In this document: in pieces, positions 38,412 to 50,100 of the stretch
Position numbering within the stretch: the first letter of the stretch is position 1
How the letters are laid out: the number at the start of each line of letters is the position of its first letter
Source: Ustilaginoidea virens
Lineage: Eukaryota; Ascomycota; Sordariomycetes; Hypocreales; Clavicipitaceae
Direction: 5' to 3'
DNA length: 64,000 nt
Assembly (NCBI RefSeq): GCF_000687475.1
Contig: NC_057318.1
Span: 2,232,001 to 2,296,000 of the forward strand
Program-made: the position numbers and the translations under genes
Notes under the pieces: model-generated
The model's database searches: none
The model's input: the letters and a program-made list of their open reading frames with translations, nothing else
Told to the model about the DNA's origin: nothing

Positions 38412-39146
38412 TATTGCAATTCTCAAGGTCACTATAAAAGCAGAGCCTTACTAGCTAGCTAGATGGCACAAGACTGTCTGCGACCTGTGAACTAATCTTA
38501 GTATAAATACTAGATTTTTCACTAAGTCCTAAGACTATATAAGTGCTATAAAGCAGGGCAAGTGTAAAGGCAAGGCAAATATAAGATAACTAAAAACGCA
38601 GGGAAGGTGGAAGTTAAGAGGCATGTAGTGCATTAACAGGTTCGATTGTGCTACCCTTCTACTATCTAGAAAGAAGGGGAAAAGCTATCCTATATATACA
38701 CGAAGGAGGGGTGGGCCCAGGCATCTAAGGTAGCCAGTAAGAAAGCTCCCCATAATGCTCGCTTTGCCACGTATATAATACGTCAGCAGCCCCACTATAT
38801 CCAGCCTTTCCAACCACCCTAACCACCGCACTAGTAACTAGTCACCACACTAGTAACTAGCCACCACGCTAGTGACTACCCACCACACTAGTGGACTAGC
38901 CACCACACTAGTAGGCCGCCACCACACTAGTAGGCCCACCACGCTAATTTAGCAATGCCACACCTTTTTAGCAAGACCTACCTTACTTGATATACAGTAA
39001 ATAATCCACTGAAAATCCTTAAGGTAAAAGGCAAAGGCCTAAGGTAATACTACCATAAGTCCAAGAGGCGGTATAAGGACTAGAAGGTCAGTAAGCCAGT
39101 AGGGCATTAGGCCAGCAGCCTAGTAGGCTACTATAGGATTTTAACA
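38412..39146 (-). repeat. Copia-2 5' LTR (735 bp)
   Basis: Its length and ends match 33832-34566. The two LTRs differ at six positions (38540, 38591, 38725, 38752, 38976 and 39113), all transitions. Flanked on the outside by the GTATG target duplication (39147-39151). It should hold the element's promoter, but no TATA box can be fixed with confidence. Confidence 0.93.
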
Positions 39147-39151
39147 GTATG

Positions 39152-39203
39152 TAATGCCGCCCCTATTCCCTCCGTCGATATCTATTACTTTGTTCGCGCC
39201 CGC
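39152..39203 (-). repeat. LINE-B copy 2, 5' remainder
   Basis: Bases matching LINE-B at about 25070-25125 (CCGCCC-TATTC-CT---TCGATAT-TATTA) continue the element interrupted at 33831. The insertion is 5'-truncated here, lacking about 130 bases including the 5' UTR. Confidence 0.8.
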
Positions 39204-39575
39204 TATGCCTAAGTTTATTGCTTAGGAGCTAAAAGCGTATCTTTTATAGATATAGATTGCTATATATCTACCGTAGGCGGCTATTTAGTATTTGCTGAGG
39301 CTGGGGTATAGGGGGAGTTTATTTAGGGCTGCGAATTCCTAAAGGGCGATAATATCTGGTTTTAATTTATAGTTAAAGGTGAGGTACGTTAGTAGTGATT
39401 TTTTTTTATATATTCTAGTATAGTACCTCTATTATTAGTATTAAGGCTAGGGGATCGGGGCTTTTATTATATTAATAGTAGTAGGCTTAAATAAGTTAGT
39501 TTAGAAAAATATAGCGATATTACTACTATTATTATTCCTCTTAGGGGCAATAAAGCTTTTTTTATATAGTCCATT
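39204..39575 (-). mobile_element. LINE-A copy 2, continuation (endonuclease/ORF1 boundary)
   Basis: This aligns with 17095-17460 of the full LINE-A, for example TATATATCTACCG-AGGCGGCTA near 39257 and TTTAGGGCTGCGAATTC near 39323. It starts with the 16-bp target duplication and stops abruptly at the Copia-1 LTR. The ORF1 and 5' UTR are not found on the other side of Copia-1, so that part was lost. Confidence 0.8.
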
Positions 39576-40302
39576 TGTTGAAATCAGCGCCTTTTTAGCT
39601 GTATTTTGGTACTGGTCTCGCTACCGTACGACGTCTCTACGTTGAGATATCGCGGTGGCTATACCAGGCGCTATGGTGGGCCACAGCGCCCCACAACGCC
39701 GATTACAGTGGGCCACAGCGCCGGTCACGGCACCGGCACAGCGACCCACATCCGGCCACAGCGGCCGGTCACAGTGGGCCACAGGGCCCACAACAGGCGG
39801 CGCATTTCTACGGGATTACCAAATGGGTAAATCTTGCTAATACTAGCACTTTCGGCCTTCTATATACAGTCACCCGCTATATCGAGCTTTTACGGCACAC
39901 TAGTATAGGGCTTCCGGCCCGTACGGCAGGCTGTTATAGGGCATCCGGCATACCGCTATAAGCCATTGGGCTTGGTTGGGTAGGCACTGGGTAGGATATT
40001 TGGCATAGACTGGGCACGGTTAGGCAGACCGACTTTTCGTTAGGTTTTTCGCTATTTTTACGGTTTTTTATTATTTTCAATTACTTTTTCAAGATGGTAG
40101 AAATATGCCTAAAATTCCCTTTTTCTAGCTAGAATAGTCACCAATAATTAGAATCAGATTTCCCTGATATCTTTGCTCTGGTCAACCTTTTGTGCGCTTT
40201 AAATCTTTAACCAGCTCTTTGTTTTATTCTACAACGCCTTATACGCCACTGTCGGTACTTAGTATACTTTCCAATAGTGTTCTAAGTCACCATTTTGCAA
40301 CA
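39576..40302 (+). repeat. Copia-1 LTR, first (727 bp)
   Basis: It begins TGTTGAAATC and ends TTTTGCAACA, followed at once by the primer-binding site. It contains a GC-rich block (39666-39804) of CAGTGGGCCACAGCGCC-type repeats that retains many CpA dinucleotides although its flanks are mutated. Confidence 0.9.
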
Positions 40303-40316
40303 GGTTATGAGCCTAG
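40303..40316 (+). promoter_or_regulatory. Copia-1 primer-binding site (half-tRNA iMet)
   Basis: GGTTATGAGCC follows the LTR end CA directly and is complementary to the initiator tRNA-Met anticodon arm. The copy at 47160-47171 reads GGTTATGAGCCC, a longer match, so the T at 40314 is a later C-to-T change. Confidence 0.85.
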
Positions 40317-40601
40317 TGTCTTAAGGCTTCTAGCTTAAGACTTTTTTACGCTAATTTAGGATTTTAATGCATTTGGCAGCTAACCTTCCAGAAATCTAAC
40401 TAACGATATTACTAATCTGCAGTAAGGGACTGATCATCCCAGATTTAGGAACCTAGCTACCACACCAAGCTGCAATACATCCTTGCAATAGGATTTTCTA
40501 AGGTTATTCCTTAATGCAGCTTTCTTCTAGTTTTATCTAGATTTTTGGTCTTGATTTTCTTCGCATTTTTAAGATTTTCCGGCACCTTTTCTCTTCCTAT
40601 A

Positions 40602-41830
40602 ATGGCTAGTTAGAATGTTCCTACCGATAACCTAAGCTATATAGTAGAGGTAGAAGAATCTGATAATAACTAAAAAATTGCCCAGCTTAGGGATGAATAA
40701 TAGGAAATAAGAAAAGAATTTAACTATAAATTTAATCGAATGAATTTTAAAATCGATTTTTTGGCTAATAAAATGGGCACTTTAGTAGACAGACTAGCCA
40801 AGCCTATTGCTAGCCTACTATCATAAGATATAATGGATATAGATACCTTCTAAACCCCTATGGGTAAAGGAAATACGCTACTACCTAAAGCCTAATAACC
40901 CCTGCCAGTCCTATCTAGCATTAGTAGCCAAGTTAGCGCTATAGCTATTAAGGAATTAGCTAAAACAGCTAATAGATTCCAGGAATCCTAAAAGCTAAGG
41001 GGGGTATCTAACTTCGACTAATAGAAATAGGCCCTTATAATTTAACTTAAGACACTTAATATCGCTAAATTTATCGAAGAACCTTCTATTGCTAGCAATT
41101 TTAACAATTTAAAGTAAGCATTTTTACTACTACTTATTAAGAATAGTTGCATAGAAGGACCAGCTGCCGCTATTAAATGGCGCACTGACCTAAAGTTAGC
41201 CTTTACGTTACTCACCAAATAGTATTCTCACTCATTAGACGTATAGCAGACCTATCTATACCCTGCCTTCTATCAACTAAATTTTATAGGCTATAAAGGT
41301 ACCTTGGAATCTTTTAACGCCTCCTTTAATAGCTATCTATCTAGGCTGCAAATTTTAGGCTCCCATATACAACCTTTCGACTAAATCAGCTAGTATTTAC
41401 ATACTGTAGAAGGGGTCTTTTTTTAGTGGGCAGAACGGCACCGCATAATGATGAGAATCGCCTATACTTAGGGAAATATATCGAATATTAACCTGCAATT
41501 TTATTTGGTTGATTTACTGGAAGAATAACGCATTAAAGGGTCATTAGTAGTAAGGGCTACTACCTACCTCGCAAAGGTTAAGGGTGCCGCTACTAATAAC
41601 AATAGTAGCAAGCCAGCTAGTAATAACGCTAGCAAGGGTAGTAAAAACACCACTACTAACGCCAATAAGAATAAATAGGGGTCTTCTTCTACCTAATAAA
41701 GGTCTTCTTCCGCTATATAAGGCACGCCGGAAAATAAAAATAAAAATAAAAATAAGAAGAAGAAAGAAAAGAAAGATTTAGTTAATACAGCAGATACCCT
41801 AAAGACCGACGAAAAGGCAAAGACTGTAGA
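40602..41830 (+). pseudogene. Copia-1 gag remnant
   Basis: An ATG at 40602 opens a reading frame (MAS, stop, NVPTDNLSYIVEVEESD) that continues as a Copia-type gag with stops at Trp and Gln positions. Towards the end it becomes a Ser/Asn/Lys-rich tail (NNSSKPASNNASKGSKNTTTN-like) near 41590-41780. In the second copy the equivalent of 40398-41289 is deleted. Confidence 0.7.
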
Positions 41831-44800
41831 TTCCTTTATATTAGGGAATTATAACACTCTAAGTCTTATACCCAGTAAGACAGCCTATTCTTCCTTCTAG
41901 GACCGCGAATATATGCAATTTCTAGCTACCAGCTATAGTGCACAATCCGGTGGGAAAACGCCAATAGATTCTTTACTTTACGATACTGGTTCTACGGTGC
42001 ATATTATCAACAATAAAAAGCATTTTACCTACTTCTAATACTATACCGGAAATAGACCAGTCATCAGCACAGGTGGTGGCCTAATTAAGCCCAGTAGGTG
42101 GGGCATAGCGCGTTTTACCGTGCTATAGGGCACTAACCCACCTCGGTAGGGCACCTTAGAGCTAACTAACGCCCTCTTTATACCAGCTTTTGATATTAAT
42201 ATCTTTAGCGGCATTAAATACTATCTGAATTGTAGCAGTATTCAGGGCTAAAGCCTAGTTAATAGCAATAATAAGTGCATTAGGCTTCTTAATTTTAAGA
42301 AGTATGGCTTTTTTTTATAATAGAAAAGGGTAGATTCGCTGTTTTTATACTATACTAGCTAAAATCATCCGGCTTTATATAGTATCTCGGTAAAAATCCC
42401 CGCCCTAGCTAACCCAAAAGAATATAAGGAATATCCCCTGCCAAAGGATTTACCTACCCTACTAGCTGACTCGGACCTTCTACTAGCTAATTCGCAAGAA
42501 ATCTTATTAGCTGACCCACTAGTTAGTCCTGGTTTTTCGGTGGTACCAATAGAGGCTACTATTCCTAATATAGCCTAACCACTATAGAGGGCCCCGGTCA
42601 CCCTCGACCCAGCCCTAGCAGCTGATATAGTATATTAAAAGCTGCTATTACTAGCCGGACTTTAGTATATCCGGCTTAGGCACATCGGAATCCAACTTTG
42701 AAAGAAAATCTATGTATTAACCATAGGGTTACCTGATCTCAGTAAGGTGAAGGATTCTGATTTTAATTGTATCGCCTATAAAAGGGCGAAGTTAGTACGG
42801 CGTTTTACATCCGGGCCTATACCAGACCTTATGCATTGTTTGGATATTATAGAGGGCGATATCTTCTAAATTAACCTTCTACTATATAATAAATGCCTTA
42901 TTTGCCTTATCTTAGTAGACTGGAAATCTTGCTTCTATTGGGCGTATTTACTATCTAATAAGGAAGGACCCACGGTATTTCTAGTATTATAGGGGTTCTT
43001 CTAAGGTCTTAGGAATCGCTACGGCAAATCAGCTATTAAATTCCACTATAATAGTAGTAAGGAAATCAATGATGTTATTACAGCCTAGCTAGCTCTCAAG
43101 GGCATAGATTTTCTAACCTCTTCCCCTTATATTTATAAGCAAAATGGGTTAGTAGAATGCTTTATACGGGTTATTATTAACCGACTTAGAGCTATTATAC
43201 TTTAGTCTCGGCTACCTTCTTACCTTTGGTCTGCAGTAATCCTTAGTATTACTACCTTAGTAAATCTAATAGTAGTCTTAAACTATTCTTTGTTATTTTT
43301 TGAGGAATTAAAGAAGGATTTTCCGGAAATTACGTACTACTACCTACCCGACCTTACTAGCTTTAGGGCTATTAGTGTGGCTATAGAGGTGCTAATCCCT
43401 CTAGAAAAACGGGTCATCAGCTATAAGCTGGCCCTCTAGACCGAGTCAGGTAGGTTACTAGCTACGCTAGGTAATAGCACCTACCTCGTCTATATCCTAT
43501 ATCGCCAGGTCGTCACTAAAACCTCTTTTATTATCTTTACCTACTAAAATGAAGGAATAGGCCCTATTTTAAGTGGCCTAGAGGGCACTTTTGATTTCTA
43601 ACCGCCTTCTAATTTAGAGGGGGTAAATAATAACTAAATTACTTTAGAAGAGCCTATTTAGAAGTTACCTTGCCTAAATATGCCTATTTCGTCTAAGACC
43701 GACGATATAGGCCTAGTCGAAGGCATAGGCCTACTATAGGCTACGGATCTAATACAGCCCACAGGCCTACTATAACTAATAGGCCTAATACAGCACACGG
43801 ATCCACTATAACCAGTGGGCCTACCACAACCAATAGGCCTGCTACAACTAGTGGGCCTACTACAAATTGGCCTACTATAGCACTCTGCAATATTTCCTAG
43901 TAATTCGCCGTCTTTCGATTCTAAATCGCTTCAGCCTAACTCAGCTTTTTAGCTTAGGCAAGACGGTCCTTTTTCACCGGCTAAGGAAAATGCGCCTTTT
44001 TCCCATACAAAAAGGCTGCAAATGCTAGGAAATACAGAAAGCGCTCGTCACTAGGAATCTTAACCATAGAGATTTTCCGAATCCGTCACAAAAGTGGGCA
44101 TACCCCGCATATATGAAAATTCTGACTCGCCCTATATAGCAAATTTTTAATAGTCCGAATCTTAAAGCCCTATATATATTGATTTTCTGCGATTTTCCGA
44201 TACAATAGATTCTGCCTTTTCGCCCGGCTTCCTAGTAAACGCAGTATTTCGCTATAGTAAAATGCTGCCTACACTAGAATATCTGAAATTCGAGAGTCTA
44301 GATATCGCATTAAATAAGAGACTATAGGAGAAAATATTTCGAATATCAGAAAAGCTGTCTATTCAGCTATACTAAATTAGGGCTACTAAAGGTAAAATTA
44401 GTACCTGAGGAAGAATGCAGCCACGGATATGAGATATATAAGGTATCCTAAATTACGGATACTATAGGTCACTTTCTGGCCCATAAGCTGACTAATAGGG
44501 TATTTTCCTACCCACCCAGCCGGAAAACAACAGTATTTTCGGGTTCCTACCCACCTAGCCGAAAAACGACCAGATTTTCAGATACCTAGGCAGCCCCCTA
44601 GAGGCTTCTATATAGGATTTCCCCCCTTCCTATGCCTTTTACCAATAAATGCATAATATCTGCTGTAAGGTAAAGGCTATAAAACGGGCCCTAAAAGGTA
44701 TGCCTAATAGCTGGAAGGAAGTCTTATACAACCTATATAAGGATAGCTAGGTTAAGGCCTTATTTTCGGAATTCGAGTAATTAATCGATTTAAATATCTT

Positions 44801-46130
44801 CCAATTTATTCCTAAGTCTAGTATTCCTACTAATAGGAAAATATTATATAACCGGCCTGTTTTTTGTATTAAGAAAGATGCGAATAATAACCCGGTTAAA
44901 TATAAGGCACGATTAGTTATTAAAGGCTTTATGCAGGTATCTAGGCAAGACTTTACGGAGACCTATGCCTCGACTTCGATCCTACTAATATAGAGGATTA
45001 TCCTTACTTTTGCTAATATAAATAACTAGGAAATAGAGTAGATCGACTTTATTAGTGCCTTTCTAAATAGTAAACTACTAGAGACGATTTATATAGAGAT
45101 TCCAGCTGGTTTTCTAGAATTTGCAGAAAGCCTACTCTTACCTAATCTAGCCTTATAGTCTAACCAGTAGTGTCAACGACTTCTAGCCTTACTTACTAAG
45201 GTTAGATATATCCCCTCTGCATTATAGGTCATTCTATTAAAGAAAGCCTTATATGGGTTAAAATAAGGCCCTCGCGAGTAGCATTTATAATTAAAAGACT
45301 TTCTAGTGTAAAAGGGTTTTAAGCCGTTACTTTCTGATACTGCTGTTTTTTATAATAAAGGAACGCATATCTTTATTATAACCTATGTGGATGACTGTTT
45401 GATTGTCGGTCCGGACCTTAGCTATATTGACTAGCTTAAGGCTAAATTCCATAAGGTTTATGCTATAGAAGACCGAAGACCTACCTCTTTCTTTCTTAGA
45501 ATATAGATTATTAGGGATAGAGAAAAGGGCCTATTATAACTATACCAATCGCAATTTATTACGGAAGTCCTTAAGAAATTTAACCTTAAGGACGCACGAC
45601 TATATCTAATCCCACTATAGCTTGGTATACTTGCTAAGTCTAAGGCTGATAATATACCGCTGGATGCTAGTAATTAATACTTATTCCAGCAGCTAGTAGG
45701 GATATCGATATGGTTAATAATGATATTAAGACCTAACCTTGCCTTTTCAACGCAATACCTATCACGATATATGCAACAAGCTTCTACTATATAGCTTAAT
45801 GCTGCTAAGGGCACTTTTCGCTACTTAGCTGATACGGTAAATACAGCCATTTGTTACCGAGCCGCTAAAGCTACTATAGTATTAGCTGCATTTTCTGATA
45901 GCGACTTTGCTAGGTGCCGACTTACTTCTAAGTCCACTAGTAGTTATCTTACTACCTTAAATAGCAGACCGATTAGCTAGAGGTCAAAACGGTCTTTAAC
46001 TATAGTTTTATTAACGCTTAAAGCCGAGTCTGATATAATACTTAAGGCGATTTGCAAAGTAGAGTGGATATCTAATTTATTTAAAGAAATCCAGGTCGAG
46101 ATTTAACGCCCGATACCACTATACTGCGAT
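41830..46130 (+). pseudogene. Copia-1 pol remnant (protease, integrase, RT, RNase H)
   Basis: The aspartic protease motif YDTGSTVHI is intact, with DTGS at 41982-41993. Integrase follows at about 42655-43240, with DIIEGD, LVDWKSCFYW, FHYNSSKEIN and YKQNGLVE blocks, then the linker with LLATLGNSTYLVY near 43450. Reverse transcriptase runs about 44840-45600 (ARLVIKGFMQVSRQDFTETYA) with an intact YVDD at 45384-45395. RNase H lies at about 45680-46130 (DSDFARC, STSSYL). About one codon in 20-30 is a stop, usually TAG for Trp. Domain order is that of Ty1/copia. The element cannot make a polyprotein as read here. Confidence 0.85.
43723..43880 (+). repeat. 18-bp tandem repeat in Copia-1 pol linker
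   Basis: Units like GGCCTACTACAACCAATA recur about eight times with substitutions, in the variable region between integrase and reverse transcriptase. The second copy carries the same array at 49678-49848 with a different unit number, so the array changes by slippage or recombination. Confidence 0.75.
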
Positions 46131-46422
46131 AACTAAAGGTCTATTTCTAACGCAAATGACCTAAATCAGTATGCCCGCACTAAGCACACCTTGCTTAAAT
46201 TCCGGTATATACATAAAAAGGCCTACAGTAGCCTAGTAAAAATATTATATTTACCCACAACAAATATGCCTGCGGATGGACTGACTAAACCACTTCCAAG
46301 CCCGAAATTCCCTATATTTCGGCAGCTATTAGGGTTGCAATCCCTATAGCTCAACATTTTTTTTCTTGATTTTTACGGGACTTCTTTCTATTATTCTAAC
46401 GCTAGGATTAGCCATATTGCTA

Positions 46423-46433
46423 ATCAGAGGGGG
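46423..46433 (+). promoter_or_regulatory. Copia-1 polypurine tract
   Basis: AATCAGAGGGGG lies directly before the second LTR start (TATTGAAATC, a mutated TGTTGAAATC). Position and sequence match the Copia-2 tract. Confidence 0.8.
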
Positions 46434-47159
46434 TATTGAAATCAGCGCCTTTTTAGCTGTATTTTGGTACTAGTCTAGCTACTGTACGACGTCTCTACGT
46501 TGAGATATCGCGGTGGCTATACCAGGCGCTATGGTGGGCCATAGCGCCCCACAACGCCGGTTACAGTGGGCCACAGCGCCGGTCACGGCACCGGCACAGC
46601 GCCCCACAGCCGGCCACAGCGGCCGGTCATAGTGGGCCACAGGGCCCACAACAGGCGGCGCATTTCTATGGGATTACCAAATGGGTAAATCTTGCTAATA
46701 CCAGCACTTTCGGCCTTCTACATACAGTCACCCGCTATATTGAGCTTTTACGGCACACCGGTATAGGGCTTCCGGCCTGTACGGCAGGCTGTTATAGGGC
46801 ATCCGGCACACCGCTACAAGCCACTAGGCTTGGTTGGGTAGGCACTAGGTAGGATATTGGGCACAGATTGGGCACAGTTAGGCAGACCGACTTTTCGTCG
46901 GGTTTTTCGTTATTTTTACGGTTTTTCATTATTTTCAACTACTTTTTCAAGATAGTAGAAATATACCCAAAATTCCCTCTTTCTAGCTAGAATAGTTACT
47001 AATAATTAGAATCAGATTTCCCTGACATCTTTACTCTGGTCCACATCTCGTGCGCTTTAAATCTTTAACTAGCTCTTTGTTTTATTCTGCAACGCCTTAT
47101 ACGCCACTATCGGTATCCAGTACATTTCAAACAGTGTTCTGAATCACCATTTTGCAACA
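46434..47159 (+). repeat. Copia-1 LTR, middle (726 bp), shared by two internal regions
   Basis: It is in the same orientation as the first LTR and is bounded by a polypurine tract on the left and a primer-binding site on the right. It therefore serves as 3' LTR of the first and 5' LTR of the second internal region. Differences from the first LTR are mostly transitions. The GC-rich block is at 46519-46663. Confidence 0.9.
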
Positions 47160-50100
47160 GGTTATGAGCCCGGTGTCTCAAGGCTTCCAGCTTAAGACTT
47201 TTTTACGCTAACTTAGGATTTTAACGCATTTGGCAGCTAACCTTCTAGAAATCTGCTATAAGGGTACCTTAGAATCTTTCAACGCCTCCTTTAATAGCTA
47301 CCTATCTAGGCTGCAAATTTTAGGCTCCCACATACAACCTTTCGACCAAATCAGCCAGTATTTACATGCTGTAGAAGGGGTCTTTTTTTAGTGGGCAGAA
47401 CGGCACCGCACAATGATGAAAATCGCTTATACTTAGGGAAATACATCAAATATTAACCTGCAATTTTATATAGTTGATTTACTGGAAGAATAACGCATTA
47501 AAGAATCATTAGTAGTAAGGGCTATCACCCACCTCGCAAAGGTTAAGGGTGCCGCTACTAATAACAATAGTAGCAAGCCAGCTAGTAATAACGCTAGCAA
47601 GGGTAGTAAAAACACCACTACTAACGCCAACAAAAACAAACAGAGGTCTTCTACCCAATAAGGGTCTTCTTCAGCCACATAAGGCAAGCCGGAAAATAAA
47701 AATAAAAAGAAAAAAGAAAAGAAAGATTCAGCTAATAAAGCAGATACCCCATAAAAGACCAATGAAAAGGAAAAGACTATTGATTCCTTTATATTAGGAA
47801 ATTATAACACTCTAAGTCTTACACCCAGTGAGATAGCCTATTCTTCCTTCTAGGACCGCGAATGTATGCAATTTCTAGCTACCAGCTATAGTGCATAATC
47901 CGGTGGGAAAACGCCAACAGATTCTTTGCTCTATGATACTGGTTCTACGGTGCATATCATTAACGATAAAAAGCACTTTACATACTTCTAATACTATACC
48001 GGAAACAGACCAATCATTAGCACAGGTAGTGGCCCAATCAAGCCTAGTGGGTGGGGCATAGCGCGTTTTACCGTGCTATAGGGCACTAACCCACCTCAGT
48101 GGGGCACCTTAGATCTAACCAACGCCCTCTTCATACCAGCTTTTAATATTAATATCTTTAGCGGCGTTAAATACTATCTAAATCGTGGCAGTATTTAGGG
48201 CCAAAGCCTAGTTAACAGCAATAATAAGTGCATTGGGCTTCTTAATTTTAAAAAATATGGCTTCTTTTTATAATAGAAAGGGGTAGATTCGCCGTTTTTA
48301 CACCATACTAGCTAAAATCATCCGGCTTTATATAGTATCTCAGTCGAAATACCCGCTTTAGCTAACCCAGAAGAATATAAGGAATATCCCCTATTAGAGG
48401 ATTTACCTACCCTATTAGCTAACTCGGACCTTCTATATCTACTAGCTAATTCGCAAGCTAACCCACCAACTAGTCCTGGTTTTTCGGTGGTACCAATAGA
48501 GGCTGCTATTCCTAATACAGCCCAACCACCATAGAGGGCCCCGATCACCCTCAATCTAGCCCCAGTCATAATACCAGCCGCTGATACAGAATATCAAAAG
48601 CTGCTATTACTAGCCGGACTTTAACACATCCGGCTTAGGCACATCGGAATCTAACTTTTAAAGAAAACCTATGTATTAACCATAGGGTTACCTAATTTCA
48701 GTAAGGTAAAGGATTCTGATTTCAACTATATTGCCTATAAAAAGGCGAAGTCAGTACGGCGTTTCATATTAGGGGCTTTACCAGACCCTATATATTATTT
48801 AGATATCATAAAGGGCGATATCTTCCAAATTAACCCTCTACTATATAATAAACGCCCTATTTGCCTTATTTTAGTAGACCGGAAATCTTGCTTCTATTAG
48901 GTGCATTTACTACCCAATAAGGAAGAATCTATAGCATTCCCAGTATTATAGGGGTTCTTCTAAGGTCTTAGGAATCGCTATAGCAAATCAGCTGTTAAAT
49001 TCCACTATGATGGTGGCAAGGAAATGAACAACATTATTACAGCCTGGCTAGCTCTTAAGGGCATAGATTTTTTAACCTCTTCCCTTTATATTCATAAATA
49101 AAATGGGTTAGCAGAACGCTCTATATAGGTTATTATTGACCGACTTAAAGCTACTATACTTCAATCTCGGTTACCTTCTTACCTTTGGTCTGCATTAATT
49201 TTTAGTATTACTACCTTAGTAAATCTAATAGTAGTCTTAAACCGTTCTTTATTACCTTTTGAGGAATTAAAGAAAGACTTTCCGAAAATTATATACTACT
49301 ACCTACCTGACTTTACTAGCTTTAGGGCTATTGGTGCGGCTATAGATGTGCTAATCCCTCTAGAAAAACGGGTTATTAGCTATAAGCTGGCCCCCCGGAC
49401 CGAGTCAGGTAGGTTACTAGCTACGCTAGGTAACAGCACCTACCTTATCTATATCCCATATCGCCGGGTCGTCACTAAGACCTCTTTTATTACCTTTACC
49501 TACCAAAATAAAGGTATAGGCCCTATTTTAAGTAGCCTAGAGGGCACTTTTGATTTCCAACCGTCTTTTAATTTAGAGGGGGTAAATACTAATGTAAATA
49601 ACGACTAAATTGCTTTAGAAGAGCCTATTTAGAAGTCGCCTCGCCTAAATATACCTATTTCAGGCGTAGCCGAGCGTATAGGCCTACTATAAGCTACGGA
49701 TCCAACACAGCCTACGGGCCCACTACAACCAATAGGCCTAATACAGCATACGGATCTATAATAGGCTATAGGCCTACTACAACTAGTAGGCCCACCACCA
49801 CCAATAGGCCTGCTACAACCAGTAGGCCTACCAATTGGCCTGCCATAGCACTCTGCAATATTTCCTAGCAATTCGCCGTCTTTCGATTCTAAATCGCTTT
49901 AGCCTAACTTAGCTTTTTAGCTTAGGCAAGACGGTCCTTTTTTACCAGCTAAAGAAAATACAGTTTTTTCCTATATAAAAAGGCTGTAAATACTAAGAAA
50001 TATAGAAAGCTCTTATTACTAGGAATCTCAATCTTAGAGATTTTCCGAATCTAGCATAAAAGTAGGCATACCCTACACATATGAAAATTCTGACTCGCCC

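Noticed and set aside
33832..39146. CRISPR-like or phage-like arrays, suggested by the regularly spaced repeats in the LTR and leader
   Set aside because: The units have no unique spacers, lie inside LTR retrotransposon parts and the genome is fungal.
39606..39840. Overlapping ORFs in the Copia-1 LTRs (also 52627-53022)
   Set aside because: They lie in the GC-rich repeat block of the LTR on both strands and in several frames. The lack of stops follows from composition.
47466..47797. Hydrophobic minus-strand ORF and Lys-rich plus-strand ORF
   Set aside because: Both are shadows of the Ser/Asn/Lys-rich gag tail of Copia-1. The same segment in the first copy is at 41584-41781.
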